A stretch of DNA of 64,000 bases from Marinobacterium_A aestuariivivens. GTDB taxonomy: Bacteria > Pseudomonadota > Gammaproteobacteria > Pseudomonadales > Balneatricaceae. A program made the translations under genes and the position numbers. Location: assembly GCF_042661465.1 (NCBI RefSeq), contig NZ_JBHSWE010000002.1:124001-188000 (forward strand), given 5' to 3'. Shown here piece by piece: positions 27,701 to 36,656 of this stretch (position 1 is its first letter; every line of letters begins with the position of its first letter). The notes under the pieces were generated by a model. The model was not told where the DNA came from, made no database searches, and saw only the letters and a list, made by a program, of their open reading frames with translations.

Positions 27701-30425
27701 GCGGTGGTGGTGACATCCTGACGGTGAGTTCGGCGTTCGGTGCCGTGGCGTACCAGCCGCTGGGTGAGCTGGCCGAGGTGTACCGGGTGATCCAGGACTT
27801 CGATGTGCGGATGAAGCAGACCCTGGGGCCAGCCTGCACCCTGACCCTGGATGCTCTCCAGGCGCAGGACGCGGCGCAGAACCGCCAGATCGGCAGCCGC
27901 AGTAATACCTGTCTGTTCGAGTGGATCGAGATCCCGGACGGGATGCAGCAGGATCCGTACTCGGAGAGCCCGAACCTGTTCGGTGCCCTGCGCGAGAAGC
28001 AGACGCACATGCTGCGCTGGCGCGTGAGCATCTTCACCCGCAACGGCACCCGCGTCACGCTGGCGACCGAGAGCCATGCCATCGAGGCGGTGGATCCCCC
28101 GGCGCCGGAGATCGGCATTCTGTCGGAATACCACTATGCCGACGATCTGTACATGGTGCCGATGGCAGGCGGCTATCTGGGAGACGCCATCATCGAGGGC
28201 GAGCTGACGCCGATGGACGTGCGGATGAGCCGCGACGGCGAGGAAACCACCCACGAGACCTTCCAGCCGGGGCATGGCGTCAGCCACAAGGTGTTCCGGC
28301 GCATGGTGACCGAGGCGGCGGACCTGTGGGATGAGACGGTGTTCAACATCGCGGCGGCCTACAACATCCTGCCGGAGGTTGGCACCGAGCAGCGGGTCCG
28401 GGCCGTGGCGGTACCGGGTTACGACATCGCACCGCAGATCGACGTGGACGTGAGCGAGGCGCTGGACACGGCACCGCTGCCGGTCACGGTGCGTATCGGC
28501 AACCGGCTGATGCCGGAGGCGGCCTACGACGCGGCCACGATGGGCGAATGGCAGCTCCGGCTGGTGCGGGAGGAGCGGTTCGACGAAGTGGTGCCGATGA
28601 CCGACTACGTGGATGCGCCGACCGGCGAGGTGCAGTTCAACCTGGACCTGAGCGGTATCGAACGGGCCGTGCGCCTGGTGGCTCAGGCCCGCCTGAAGAG
28701 CCCGATCGAAGGCTACGAACGGGTCGAGAGCAGCCAGCGGATGTTCCTGACGGTGCTACGCGGTGGCGCGATTGACGCCAGCGTGGAAGGTCGCCGCCTG
28801 TCGGGCGCGGCGCCGTTCTCGACGGTGTTGCAGCTGGCGCTGGAGAACCGGGCGGATACCGCTGCGACCGGAGACGTGATCTGGGAGGTCAGCGCCGATG
28901 GCGGCAGCAGCTGGGAGAGCCATCAGTCGAGCGACCGTAATCGGTTCCGTTGGTACAAGACCTACGAGAAGGGGAGTACCTGGTACGAGCGAAGGTGATC
29001 AACGTGAACTCGGGGGCGGAGTCGTACACCGAGACGCTGGAGGTGATCGCCTACGACGCGCCGCAGGTGACCATCGACGGGGCGCGGACCCTGTTCGTGG
29101 GCACCGAGGCCCGCTATACGGCGACGGCGACGGGGCCGGATGGGACGCCGCTGGAGGGCGCGGTCATCAAGTGGACACAGGACCGGGGCGAGACCTTCTT
29201 CCACGAAGGGCCGACCCTGACCCTGAGCAGCGATACCGCGCAGCGGTTCAGCTTCGAGGCCTGGGTGCGCGATGCGACCGCCCCGGATGACGACCGCTAT
29301 GCGTACACCCGCGAGCGGGCGTATGCGGACTTTCGTCCGGTGAAGGGGCCGCGTGTGTTCATGACCGGGCCACGGGTGATCGAGACCGGCAAGGCGTACG
29401 ACTACCAGGTGCGCCTGAGCCCGCCGTACAAGGGCATGGACGTGGAGCTGGCGGGTTACTTCACGCTGCCGAACGGCGAGGCCGTGGACGGCGAGACGCT
29501 GCGCTACAGCCCGACCGAAGCCGACCTGGCGGCGGGCAGTATGGCGCTGGGCTACACGGCCTGGGTGAAGGGCTACCGCGATGCCGGTACCGAGGCGAAG
29601 CAGGACATCCGGGCGCGGGTCTGGGAATACGTGTGGCCCGACTTCAACCTGCACCTGCGCAGCAGCGCGAGCATGGCGCCAGCGGAGGTGACGGCACGGG
29701 TGCGCGAGATCGCGTTCCGGGGCCAGCTGGACGCGCCGCAGTACCGCTGGGAGTTGCCGGAAGGAAACGGGTTCACGGTGACCGAGGACCGCTGGGACGA
29801 CATGCGGGGGCTCCAGATCACGGCGCCGGGGACCTACCCGGTGCGGGTGACGATCAGCGATGCCCGAGGCAATGTGGCCGTGGTCGAAGGGACACTGGAG
29901 ATCGGTGAGGCCCCGCCGTATGAGGTGGCGATCACCTACAGTGCGTCGAATGACTACAGCCGGGAGCCGCTGGAGCTGCGGCTGCGCCCGTATGTGACGG
30001 GCGGGCACCCGCGAGACCGGGTGGTGGAGCGCCTCTACCAGGTGGATGGCGAGGCGGTCGAGAGCAGCGGTTACAGCGCCCGGACGGTGCTGGAGCAGGG
30101 CCGCCATGAGGTAAGCCTGACCATCCGCTCGCAGATGGGCAAGGAGGTCACCAAGACGATGACGGTGGACGTGGCGGAGAACCAGCCCCCGGTGTGCTCG
30201 ATCCGCGTGGATGACGGCTACAGTTCCTGGCGGCTGTATGCGGAGTGCGAGGACGTGGACGGCGACATGGATGCCTTCGAGTGGAAGGTGAACGGTGAGC
30301 AGGTATCGGTGCGGTCGAACCGCCTGACGCTGCTGAAGGGCAGCTACGACGACGCGCTGCCGCAGGTGGAGCTCGTCGGTTACGACGATGCGGGCGACCC
30401 GTCATCGAGCGTGACGGCCCAGTAA
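24799..30425 (+). CDS. Giant secreted Ig-like/DUF4165-type protein, frameshifted
   Basis: The corrected length is 1875 residues. A signal peptide (MKTLKRRALAIAGALALLSGGAAHA) is followed by an N-terminal DUF4165-like part. The rest is a chain of beta-sandwich, Ig-like units with recurring patterns such as DVTPPSVGEF, VVDRAGNAT and TVEATDSQGNTAQVVVDF. Near 28971 one G of a G-run is missing; without the correction the frame stops at 28998, and the other frame continues to 30425 without stops. Base composition shifts sharply at about 27.0 kb, with GC clearly higher afterwards. Large Ig-like proteins of IncHI1 and IncA/C plasmids are reported to matter for conjugation; a similar surface role is inferred here. 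Confidence 0.8.
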
Positions 30426-30436
30426 CCCGAGCACAG

Positions 30437-30462
30437 AGGCCCTGTCTACACCGGGCCTTTTT
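30437..30462 (+). terminator. Rho-independent terminator of the giant gene
   Basis: AGGCCC (30437-30442) pairs with GGGCCT (30453-30458), followed by TTTTTC. It lies 12 bases after the stop. Palindrome copy 2 starts at its end. Confidence 0.8.
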
Positions 30463-30479
30463 CTTTCACATGTGAAAGA
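30462..30479. repeat. Dispersed palindrome, copy 2 (18-bp core)
   Basis: Half-site TCTTTCACA with its complement, directly after the terminator and 13 bases before the ATG of the next gene, just upstream of its GAGGAAG ribosome site. Here it must lie in or next to the 5' leader of the HExxH gene, so repression by a DNA-binding protein or an RNA stem effect on translation is possible. Confidence 0.9.
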
Positions 30480-30492
30480 TTTTGAGGAAGAC

Positions 30493-31341
30493 ATGGAAGA
30501 ACTCAAGCAAGCTCTGATCGAGCTGGTGTCGATATTGAGCGTGCCAGCAATCGCATCAGTCTGGTTATGGGCCGCGAACGAGCTGTACTACCGAGCATTT
30601 GGTCGCTACAAGTACAGGGCCATACTGACCACAGGAATTATCGGAACACCTGTGCATGAAACCGCACATGCCGTAACAGCAATACTGTTTGGCATGAAAG
30701 TAACAGAGATCGCTTTCTTCAAGCCGGATCCGGTCTCACAGACGCTTGGCTATGTGACTTACCAATACAATCCATCTTACTTCATTCACCGCCTCGGAAT
30801 GCTGTTTACAGGCCTTGCTCCCCTGTTTGCTGGGGCATACTTAGTCTATTGGTTCTTCAGCGTCACGCACCTGCCAAACCTCCATGGCTTCTTTGTTCTG
30901 TCAGATCAAAGGATGCTGGCTGAAATAGGAACGTTAAGAGCTCTCGGACAGTGGGCCTTCACAATGGTGGAATGCATCACATCCTGGGATGCTGTGCTGG
31001 CAATCCTGGGGGCGATGATGGTGGGGCTCCATGCAACGCCCAGTGTAGCGGATCTCAAAGGCTGCCTCAGAGGTGCCCTGGCGGTACTGGTTGTTCTTCT
31101 AACCTATTGGGGAGTCCTGAAGTTGCTACCGTCCCCACCGGAGCTGCTCATTGTGAAGTCCGTTCAATGGCTCAATCATCTTGGCACTGCAATACTGCAA
31201 ATGGCTTTACTGTCTGTGCTCGGGGCTGTTGCCCTATCTGCCGTAGGCTTCGCCACGAACCGAATCATTCTGAAGAAGAAGCGTCTGAATGCTGCTCGTT
31301 TCAGACTCGAAAGCGGAGAAAAATCGGGAGAACCGCTGTAA
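30493..31341 (+). CDS. Integral-membrane HExxH protein, putative zinc metalloprotease
   Basis: A 282-residue protein with about six membrane segments. Within the second hydrophobic region is TPVHETAHAVTAILFG, a clear HExxH zinc motif, followed about 50 residues later by FTGLAPLFAGAYL, similar to the PxxA element of M50-like proteases. The later NPxxDG motif of M50 was not found, so the family is uncertain. ATG 30493 follows GAGGAAG. The gene lies between the giant surface protein and dsbC and could process a membrane or surface partner; that is inference. Confidence 0.6.
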   Translation: MEELKQALIELVSILSVPAIASVWLWAANELYYRAFGRYKYRAILTTGIIGTPVHETAHAVTAILFGMKVTEIAFFKPDPVSQTLGYVTYQYNPSYFIHRLGMLFTGLAPLFAGAYLVYWFFSVTHLPNLHGFFVLSDQRMLAEIGTLRALGQWAFTMVECITSWDAVLAILGAMMVGLHATPSVADLKGCLRGALAVLVVLLTYWGVLKLLPSPPELLIVKSVQWLNHLGTAILQMALLSVLGAVALSAVGFATNRIILKKKRLNAARFRLESGEKSGEPL

Positions 31342-31343
31342 TT

Positions 31344-31396
31344 GTCCAAATTGGGCTAATGTAGAGGCGTCTCTCCGTTGCGCCCACCAATAAACT
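31344..31396 (+). promoter_or_regulatory. Activator box and -10 for the dsbC-traC operon (box 4)
   Basis: GTCC-AAATT-GGGC at 31344-31356, then TAAACT at 31391-31396, again exactly 34 bases after GGGC. It starts just after the HExxH gene stop and drives the long dsbC to traU transcript. Confidence 0.7.
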
Positions 31397-31431
31397 GTCC
31401 TCTGTTTGGTAATCCGCCCTGTGAGGACAGT
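31394..31431 (+). promoter_or_regulatory. Inverted repeat covering the dsbC ribosome site
   Basis: ACTGTCCTC (31394-31402) and GAGGACAGT (31423-31431) are perfect 9-base arms with a 20-base loop. The right arm contains the GAGG ribosome site of dsbC, two bases before its ATG. In RNA the stem would hide that site. It could equally be a DNA operator overlapping the -10. Confidence 0.5.
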
Positions 31432-31432
31432 C

Positions 31433-32140
31433 ATGCACCAGAAGATCTTAAAGGCCGTCGTTATCACCGTGCTATCGGTGTCAGGAGGCACGTCAGCTCA
31501 AGCCATTGAACTCGACCTATCTGACCCTCAGAAAAATAAGTTGGACGCGGTTGTAGACCTTCCCATCAAAAGCCTGAAGGCTGTGGAAGCGAATGGCGAG
31601 ATCCTCTTCATGTCCGAGAACGGGCGGTTCGTCCTGAGGGGACAGCTGTACGACATCTGGTACAAGGATACTGTAGATACCATCCGCCAGATGGAGGACG
31701 CGGCCACACGGATTCACTTTGATCGGATGGGGGCCAACCTGGATGACTACAACACCCTCACGATAGGTGATGGCGACAAACAAGTTGTTGCCTTTGTCGA
31801 TCCCCAATGCTCGATCTGCCACAAACTGATGAAAGACTCAGAAAGTATGGCAAGTGACTATACCTTCAAGTTCGTCGTGGTTCCTGCCCTAGGCGACAGG
31901 TCAGATGAATTGTCCCGGAAAGTGTATTGCGCCGCCGACCGTCATGACGCCCTCGATGCCTACATGCAAAATGCGCTCGAAACCCTGCCCCAAAAGCGAA
32001 GCTGCGACACCAAACAATACGATCTAACCCTGATGATGGCTCATCTACTGGACATTAAAGGGGTTCCGTTTGTGGTAGCACCTGATGGACGGTATAGCGA
32101 AGGCCGCCCTCAAGACCTGAAAATGTGGTTGGAGGGCTAA
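31433..32140 (+). CDS. dsbC: Periplasmic thiol-disulfide isomerase DsbC
   Basis: A 235-residue protein with a signal peptide (MHQKILKAVVITVLSVSGG...SAQA). A DsbC N-terminal dimerisation-like part is followed by a thioredoxin domain with active site CSIC in VDPQCSICHKLMK near residue 125. Conjugative DsbC helps fold cysteine-rich TraU and TraN. ATG 31433 follows GAGG. It stops 3 bases before traC. Confidence 0.92.
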   Translation: MHQKILKAVVITVLSVSGGTSAQAIELDLSDPQKNKLDAVVDLPIKSLKAVEANGEILFMSENGRFVLRGQLYDIWYKDTVDTIRQMEDAATRIHFDRMGANLDDYNTLTIGDGDKQVVAFVDPQCSICHKLMKDSESMASDYTFKFVVVPALGDRSDELSRKVYCAADRHDALDAYMQNALETLPQKRSCDTKQYDLTLMMAHLLDIKGVPFVVAPDGRYSEGRPQDLKMWLEG

Positions 32141-32143
32141 TAG

Positions 32144-34591
32144 GTGAACCTTGTCTCCATCAAAAAGAAAATCAACAAAAAACTCATCCCTGAGGAGCTT
32201 AGAGCTGCGGGAGTCATACCGGTATTGGCATATTCTGAAGAAGAATATGCCTTTCTGATGGACGATAGGAGCATTGGGTTTGGCTTCCTATGTCAGCCCC
32301 TGAATTCATCGACTGAAAAGATCCAAGAGCGAGCTGTGGGAATGCTCAATCAAGAGTTTCCCGCAAAGTCTACAATGCAGTTCATCCTGTTCCGCTCACC
32401 GGATATTACCCAAGATCTATACCGAATGATCGAGTTGAGGGATGGTTATCAGCATGATCTGCTTTCCTCCGTCATTCGGGAGCGCGTTGAGTTCTTGAAA
32501 CACCATACAGGTGAAAAGATCATCGGTAAAAATGAGCGAGGCTACTATGACAGCGGCCAGATCCAAGACACGAAGCTGATTGTCACTGTCAAGGTACCGA
32601 CCAAGGACACAAAGCCCAGTGACTCGGAAATGCAGGCTCTGCAAGATCTCCGTGGCAAGGTGGAGTCGTCACTACAGACGGTCGGATTGCGCCCAGTCCC
32701 TATGACTGCGGTGAGCTATATCCGTGTCATGGGCACCATGCTCAACTGGGGAGACGACGCTTCCTGGCGAACGAACTCATCGAGCTGGGATACAGACCGA
32801 CCAATTTGCGAGCAGGTCTTTGACTATGGCACTGACATTGCTTTGACCAAGGACAGTCTTCAGCTGGGCGACCAGTACGTCAAACTTCTGTCTGCCAAGA
32901 AACTGCCAGACGTATTCTACTTCGGTGACGCTATCACCTACATCGGTGATATCAGTGGTGGTAACTCGAACATTAAAGAGAACTACATGATAGTCACCAA
33001 TATCTTCTTTCCTGACCCGGAAAATATGAAGAGCACCTTGGACCGTAAACGGCAGTTTGCGGTGAACCAAGCATACGGTCCGATGCTCAAGTTCGTGCCG
33101 GTCCTGGCGGACAAGAAGGAGGGTTTCGATGTTCTTTACGACTCGATGAAGGAAGGACAGAAACCGATCAAGATCAGCTATTCCATGGTGATCTTCGCCC
33201 CTACTAAAGAGCGGGCTGATGCGGCGGCCATGTCAGCGCGAAACATCTGGCGCGAAACGCGTTTTGACCTGATGGAAGACAAGTTTGTACTGTTGCCCAT
33301 GCTGATCAACAACCTTCCGCTCTGTACGGATAGGGAATCCATTCAAGACCTATTCCGACATAAAACAATGACGACGGAGCAGGCGGCTGTCCTGCTCCCA
33401 ATCTTCTCGGAGTGGAAAGGGACCGGTACCTATCACGCTTCGCTTATTTCGCGAAACGGGCAGCTCATGAGTTTGTCTCTTCACGACAGCAACACCAACA
33501 AAAACCTGGTGATAGCGGCGGAGTCAGGTTCAGGTAAGTCATTCCTGACCAACGAACTCATCTTCTCCTACTTGTCCGAGGGCGCCCAGGTTTGGGTTAT
33601 CGACGCGGGTAAGTCCTACCAGAAGCTGTCCGAGTTGCTAATGGGAGACTTCGTTCACTTTGAAGAAGGTACGGGCGTTTGTCTGAATCCGTTCGAGCTG
33701 ATCCAGAACTATGAGGACGAGGAAGACGCCATCGTAAGCCTGGTTAGTGCCATGGCGTCAGCGAAGGGCAATCTCAGCGAATGGCAAGTATCGGCTCTCA
33801 AGCAAGTTATGACGGATGTTTGGGAAGAGAAAGGCCGAGACACGAAGGTGGACGACGTTGCCTCTCGTTGCTTGGAGGACCATCAAGATCAGCGCCTGAA
33901 GGATGTGGGCATGCAGCTATACCCGTTTACCTCCAAGGGGAGTTATGGCAAATACTTCGCTCATGACAACAACGTCTCTTTCCAGAACCAGTTCACGGTG
34001 CTCGAACTTGACGAACTGCAAGGTCGAAAGCATCTCCGTCAGGTTGTTCTATTGCAGCTCATCTACCAGATCCAGCAGGAAGTATTTCTGGGTGAGCGTA
34101 ACCGCAAGAAAGTGGTGATCGTCGACGAAGCCTGGGATCTCCTGAAGGAAGGCGAGGTGTCGGTTTTCATGGAGCACGCCTACAGAAAATTCCGGAAATA
34201 CGGTGGCTCCGTTGTCATCGCAACACAGTCTATCAACGATCTCTATGAGAATACTGTTGGCCGTGCAATTGCTGAAAACTCGGCCAGCATGTACCTCCTG
34301 GGTCAGACGGAAGAAACCGTGGAGTCAGTTAAGCGCAGTGGTCGTCTTACGCTTTCCGAAGGCGGATTCAACGTTCTGAAGACCGTACATACAGTACAAG
34401 GCATCTACTCCGAGATCTTCATCAAATCCAAGACGGGAATGGGAGTTGGTCGCCTCATTGTAGGCGATTTTCAGAAGCTCTTGTACTCAACCGACCCCCG
34501 TGATGTCGATGCAATCGATCAGTACGTGAAGCGCGGGCTGAGTATTCCCGATGCCATCCGTGCGGTCATGCAGGACCGGGCTCGTACATAG
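32144..34591 (+). CDS. traC: Type IV secretion ATPase TraC
   Basis: An 815-residue VirB4/TraC-family ATPase. Walker A is AAESGSGKSFLTNEL (near residue 460), and Walker B is KVVIVDEAWDLLKEG (near residue 660). It powers pilus assembly at the inner membrane. The start is GTG 32144, supported by GGAGG eight bases upstream. Size and motif spacing fit F-type TraC. Confidence 0.95.
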   Translation: MNLVSIKKKINKKLIPEELRAAGVIPVLAYSEEEYAFLMDDRSIGFGFLCQPLNSSTEKIQERAVGMLNQEFPAKSTMQFILFRSPDITQDLYRMIELRDGYQHDLLSSVIRERVEFLKHHTGEKIIGKNERGYYDSGQIQDTKLIVTVKVPTKDTKPSDSEMQALQDLRGKVESSLQTVGLRPVPMTAVSYIRVMGTMLNWGDDASWRTNSSSWDTDRPICEQVFDYGTDIALTKDSLQLGDQYVKLLSAKKLPDVFYFGDAITYIGDISGGNSNIKENYMIVTNIFFPDPENMKSTLDRKRQFAVNQAYGPMLKFVPVLADKKEGFDVLYDSMKEGQKPIKISYSMVIFAPTKERADAAAMSARNIWRETRFDLMEDKFVLLPMLINNLPLCTDRESIQDLFRHKTMTTEQAAVLLPIFSEWKGTGTYHASLISRNGQLMSLSLHDSNTNKNLVIAAESGSGKSFLTNELIFSYLSEGAQVWVIDAGKSYQKLSELLMGDFVHFEEGTGVCLNPFELIQNYEDEEDAIVSLVSAMASAKGNLSEWQVSALKQVMTDVWEEKGRDTKVDDVASRCLEDHQDQRLKDVGMQLYPFTSKGSYGKYFAHDNNVSFQNQFTVLELDELQGRKHLRQVVLLQLIYQIQQEVFLGERNRKKVVIVDEAWDLLKEGEVSVFMEHAYRKFRKYGGSVVIATQSINDLYENTVGRAIAENSASMYLLGQTEETVESVKRSGRLTLSEGGFNVLKTVHTVQGIYSEIFIKSKTGMGVGRLIVGDFQKLLYSTDPRDVDAIDQYVKRGLSIPDAIRAVMQDRART

Positions 34592-34605
34592 CAGAGGGGT
34601 TCTCA

Positions 34606-34923
34606 ATGGAAATCAAGACAATCGCTTTAGCAGCAACTATCGGCACACTTGGCGGTGCCGCAACCTCCCATTTCATGTTGGAAAGTCGTCACTCCAGCCT
34701 AGACAGCCGCTTACAGAAGTCGCCTCCTGTCGTTGTCGTGGACTTTGCGAAAATGGCGATGAACTATCCGGAAGGAGCCTCCACGGAGCAGGTGGAAGAG
34801 TTAATGATGCAGACCAATAACGCAGTGATAAAGCTGCGTGAAGCCGGCTATCTCGTGTTGGATGCTGGCGCGGTCGTGGCTGCTCCAGAAGACTTATATT
34901 TGCCAGAGGATCTAGGCCGATGA
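34606..34923 (+). CDS. trbI: TrbI-like F-type assembly protein
   Basis: A 105-residue protein with an N-terminal membrane anchor and a short periplasmic part (PVVVVDFAKMAMNYP, VEELMMQTNNAVIKLREAGYLVLDAGAVVAAPEDLYLP), matching small F-type TrbI proteins. It lies between traC and the S26 peptidase, the place of trbI in F-like systems. It overlaps the next gene by ATGA. Confidence 0.75.
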   Translation: MEIKTIALAATIGTLGGAATSHFMLESRHSSLDSRLQKSPPVVVVDFAKMAMNYPEGASTEQVEELMMQTNNAVIKLREAGYLVLDAGAVVAAPEDLYLPEDLGR

Positions 34924-35435
34924 GGCTGGTGGTAAAAAAGGAGTCTTGGCCACGCTTTTGTGCCAAGGCAGGTATAGCGCTTACCATTATATGGGCGGCG
35001 GGCACGGCATTCGCTGACCGTTACCGGATCGGAATTGATAGTCAGGTGGTGAAATGCATTCCTGGGTACTCTGTATACCTGATAGATAAGAAAGACCTGG
35101 AGCTGAAGAGGGACGCTATCTATGTGTTCACAGCACGAGGATTACAGCCGGTCTATGAAGATGGGACCGAGATGGTGAAATACCTCAGAGGCATACCTGG
35201 CGACCACATAGCTATAAAATATCAGGGCAATATCTACGTGAACGACAAGTATGTCGGCTACGGTCTTTCCCATGCAGAAAAGATCGGGCAGCCTGAAGAA
35301 TCATTTTTAGGAGAGGCAAAGCTGAAGCCTGGGAACTACTGGTTTATGGGAACAAGTGATCAGAGTTTCGATTCGAGATACTGGGGGACAGTGAAAGATG
35401 ACCAAATCATTGGCCGTGCCTATCCGCTTTTTTAA
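34920..35435 (+). CDS. trhF: S26-family signal peptidase (TrhF/TraF-like)
   Basis: A 171-residue protein with one N-terminal membrane segment and an S26 fold. The lysine of the catalytic dyad is in EMVKYLRGIPGDHI. At the usual nucleophile site the sequence reads VKCIPGY, so a cysteine stands where serine is expected. The C-terminal NYWFMGTSDQSFDSRYWG is the typical S26 box. It probably matures pilin or another exported Tra protein. The stop lies 38 bases inside the next gene. Confidence 0.85.
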   Translation: MRLVVKKESWPRFCAKAGIALTIIWAAGTAFADRYRIGIDSQVVKCIPGYSVYLIDKKDLELKRDAIYVFTARGLQPVYEDGTEMVKYLRGIPGDHIAIKYQGNIYVNDKYVGYGLSHAEKIGQPEESFLGEAKLKPGNYWFMGTSDQSFDSRYWGTVKDDQIIGRAYPLF

Positions 35436-36656
35436 GGCAGTTGCACTAACTGTATCGATATTCGCTACAGCGGGTCAGGCGCAGCCTCTGCCAACCCAGT
35501 CGCCATTGACTGATGAGGACCTGGCGTTTGTCCAGAAATCCAAGGAGCTTGCAGATAAAGCAAGCGCCATGGAAACTCCGGACTGGCTTCGTACTGACAC
35601 AAGAAGGTTCACTGAGGCCCATAAGGAAGCGAGAGAGTTAGTAGCGCAACTTCAACAAACAGACCCGACAATGAAGCGGATGTCGGATCTGAAAATGGCC
35701 AAGCAGCGGTTCTCGAACCAACGAACTCTGATCTTTGTTTCCCATTCTCTGGGCGAACAGGGGTTGGACGATGTTCTTGAGGCAGCATCTAAAAATCCAG
35801 ATACGTTGGTTGTTTTCAGGGGAATTCCTGCACAGGCCAATCTGGGAGAAGCAGTGCTCGATATCCAGCAGATGGCCGCTGAGCGCGACCCAGTACCCAA
35901 TATTGTTATTAACCCAGTCTTATTCACTGAGTACAACGTGACTTCGGTGCCGACCATTGTTGTTAGAACAGGACAATCCACGCTCCCAGGCGAACTCCCC
36001 GAAGAGTTGGCCCGCGTCTCTGGCCTCTCTAACCCGGCTTGGATCGAGCGGCAGATCGAATCCGGTAGAGGGGGGATTTTGGGGCTCGCGGCCCAGTGGC
36101 AGAAATCAGCGAACCTGACCTGATTGAGCTGATGAAGCAACGGTTTGCGCAAATTGATTGGGAAGAGAAGAAGGAGGCGGCAATTCGAAATTTCTGGGAG
36201 CAGCAGAGCTTCCGGGAACTGCCTGAAGCGCACAAAGATAGAGTCCGTGAGATCGACCCTACCGTGTATATAGCCGAAGACATTACTGCACCTGATGGAA
36301 CAGTGATTGCGAAGCAGGGAGATCTTATCAACCCGTTGGACGTGGCGCCTTTCACCCAAGCTGTTGTCGTTCTGGATCCGCTGGATGAAGACCAAGTAGT
36401 TCGAGTGAAGGACGCGCTCCCAGAGATAGGCAAGATTCCCGGGGTTACTCGGGTCACCTATATAGTAACCCGCTTGGACAGGGAGAAAGGCTGGGACTCT
36501 TACAGGAGTGTGACGGATGCCTTTGACGCGCCAGTATTCCTGCTTACACCGGATGTCGCTCAACGATTCGAGTTGGAGTATGTGCCGTCCATCATTACAG
36601 CCCAAAAAGGCCGCTTTGTAGTGACAGAGCTGGCGGATAGGAGAAATGAACCGTGA
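35398..36656 (+). CDS. traW: TrbC-TraW, probably one fused protein split by a 1-base indel
   Basis: Two frames overlap: 35398-36123 and 36096-36656. The first has a signal peptide and a TrbC F-type domain (TLIFVSHSLGEQGLDDVLEAA, TSVPTIVVR). The second starts with GTG and carries the TraW domain (DPTVYIAEDITAPDGTVIAKQGDLINPL), but lacks a signal peptide although TraW works in the periplasm. Restoring one C in the run near 36090 joins both into a 419-residue exported protein, as in related ICEs with fused TrbC-TraW. If the break is real, TraW would stay in the cytoplasm. Confidence 0.8.

Noticed and set aside
26926..28287. Long minus-strand open frame (453 codons) opposite the giant gene
   Set aside because: It is antisense to the GC-rich part of the giant gene, has no ribosome site and a low-complexity His/Gln/Arg composition typical of shadow frames.
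28962..30107. Minus-strand open frame of 381 codons
   Set aside because: It is the same kind of shadow of the high-GC coding strand; the plus-strand frame carries Ig-like periodicity and the signal peptide.
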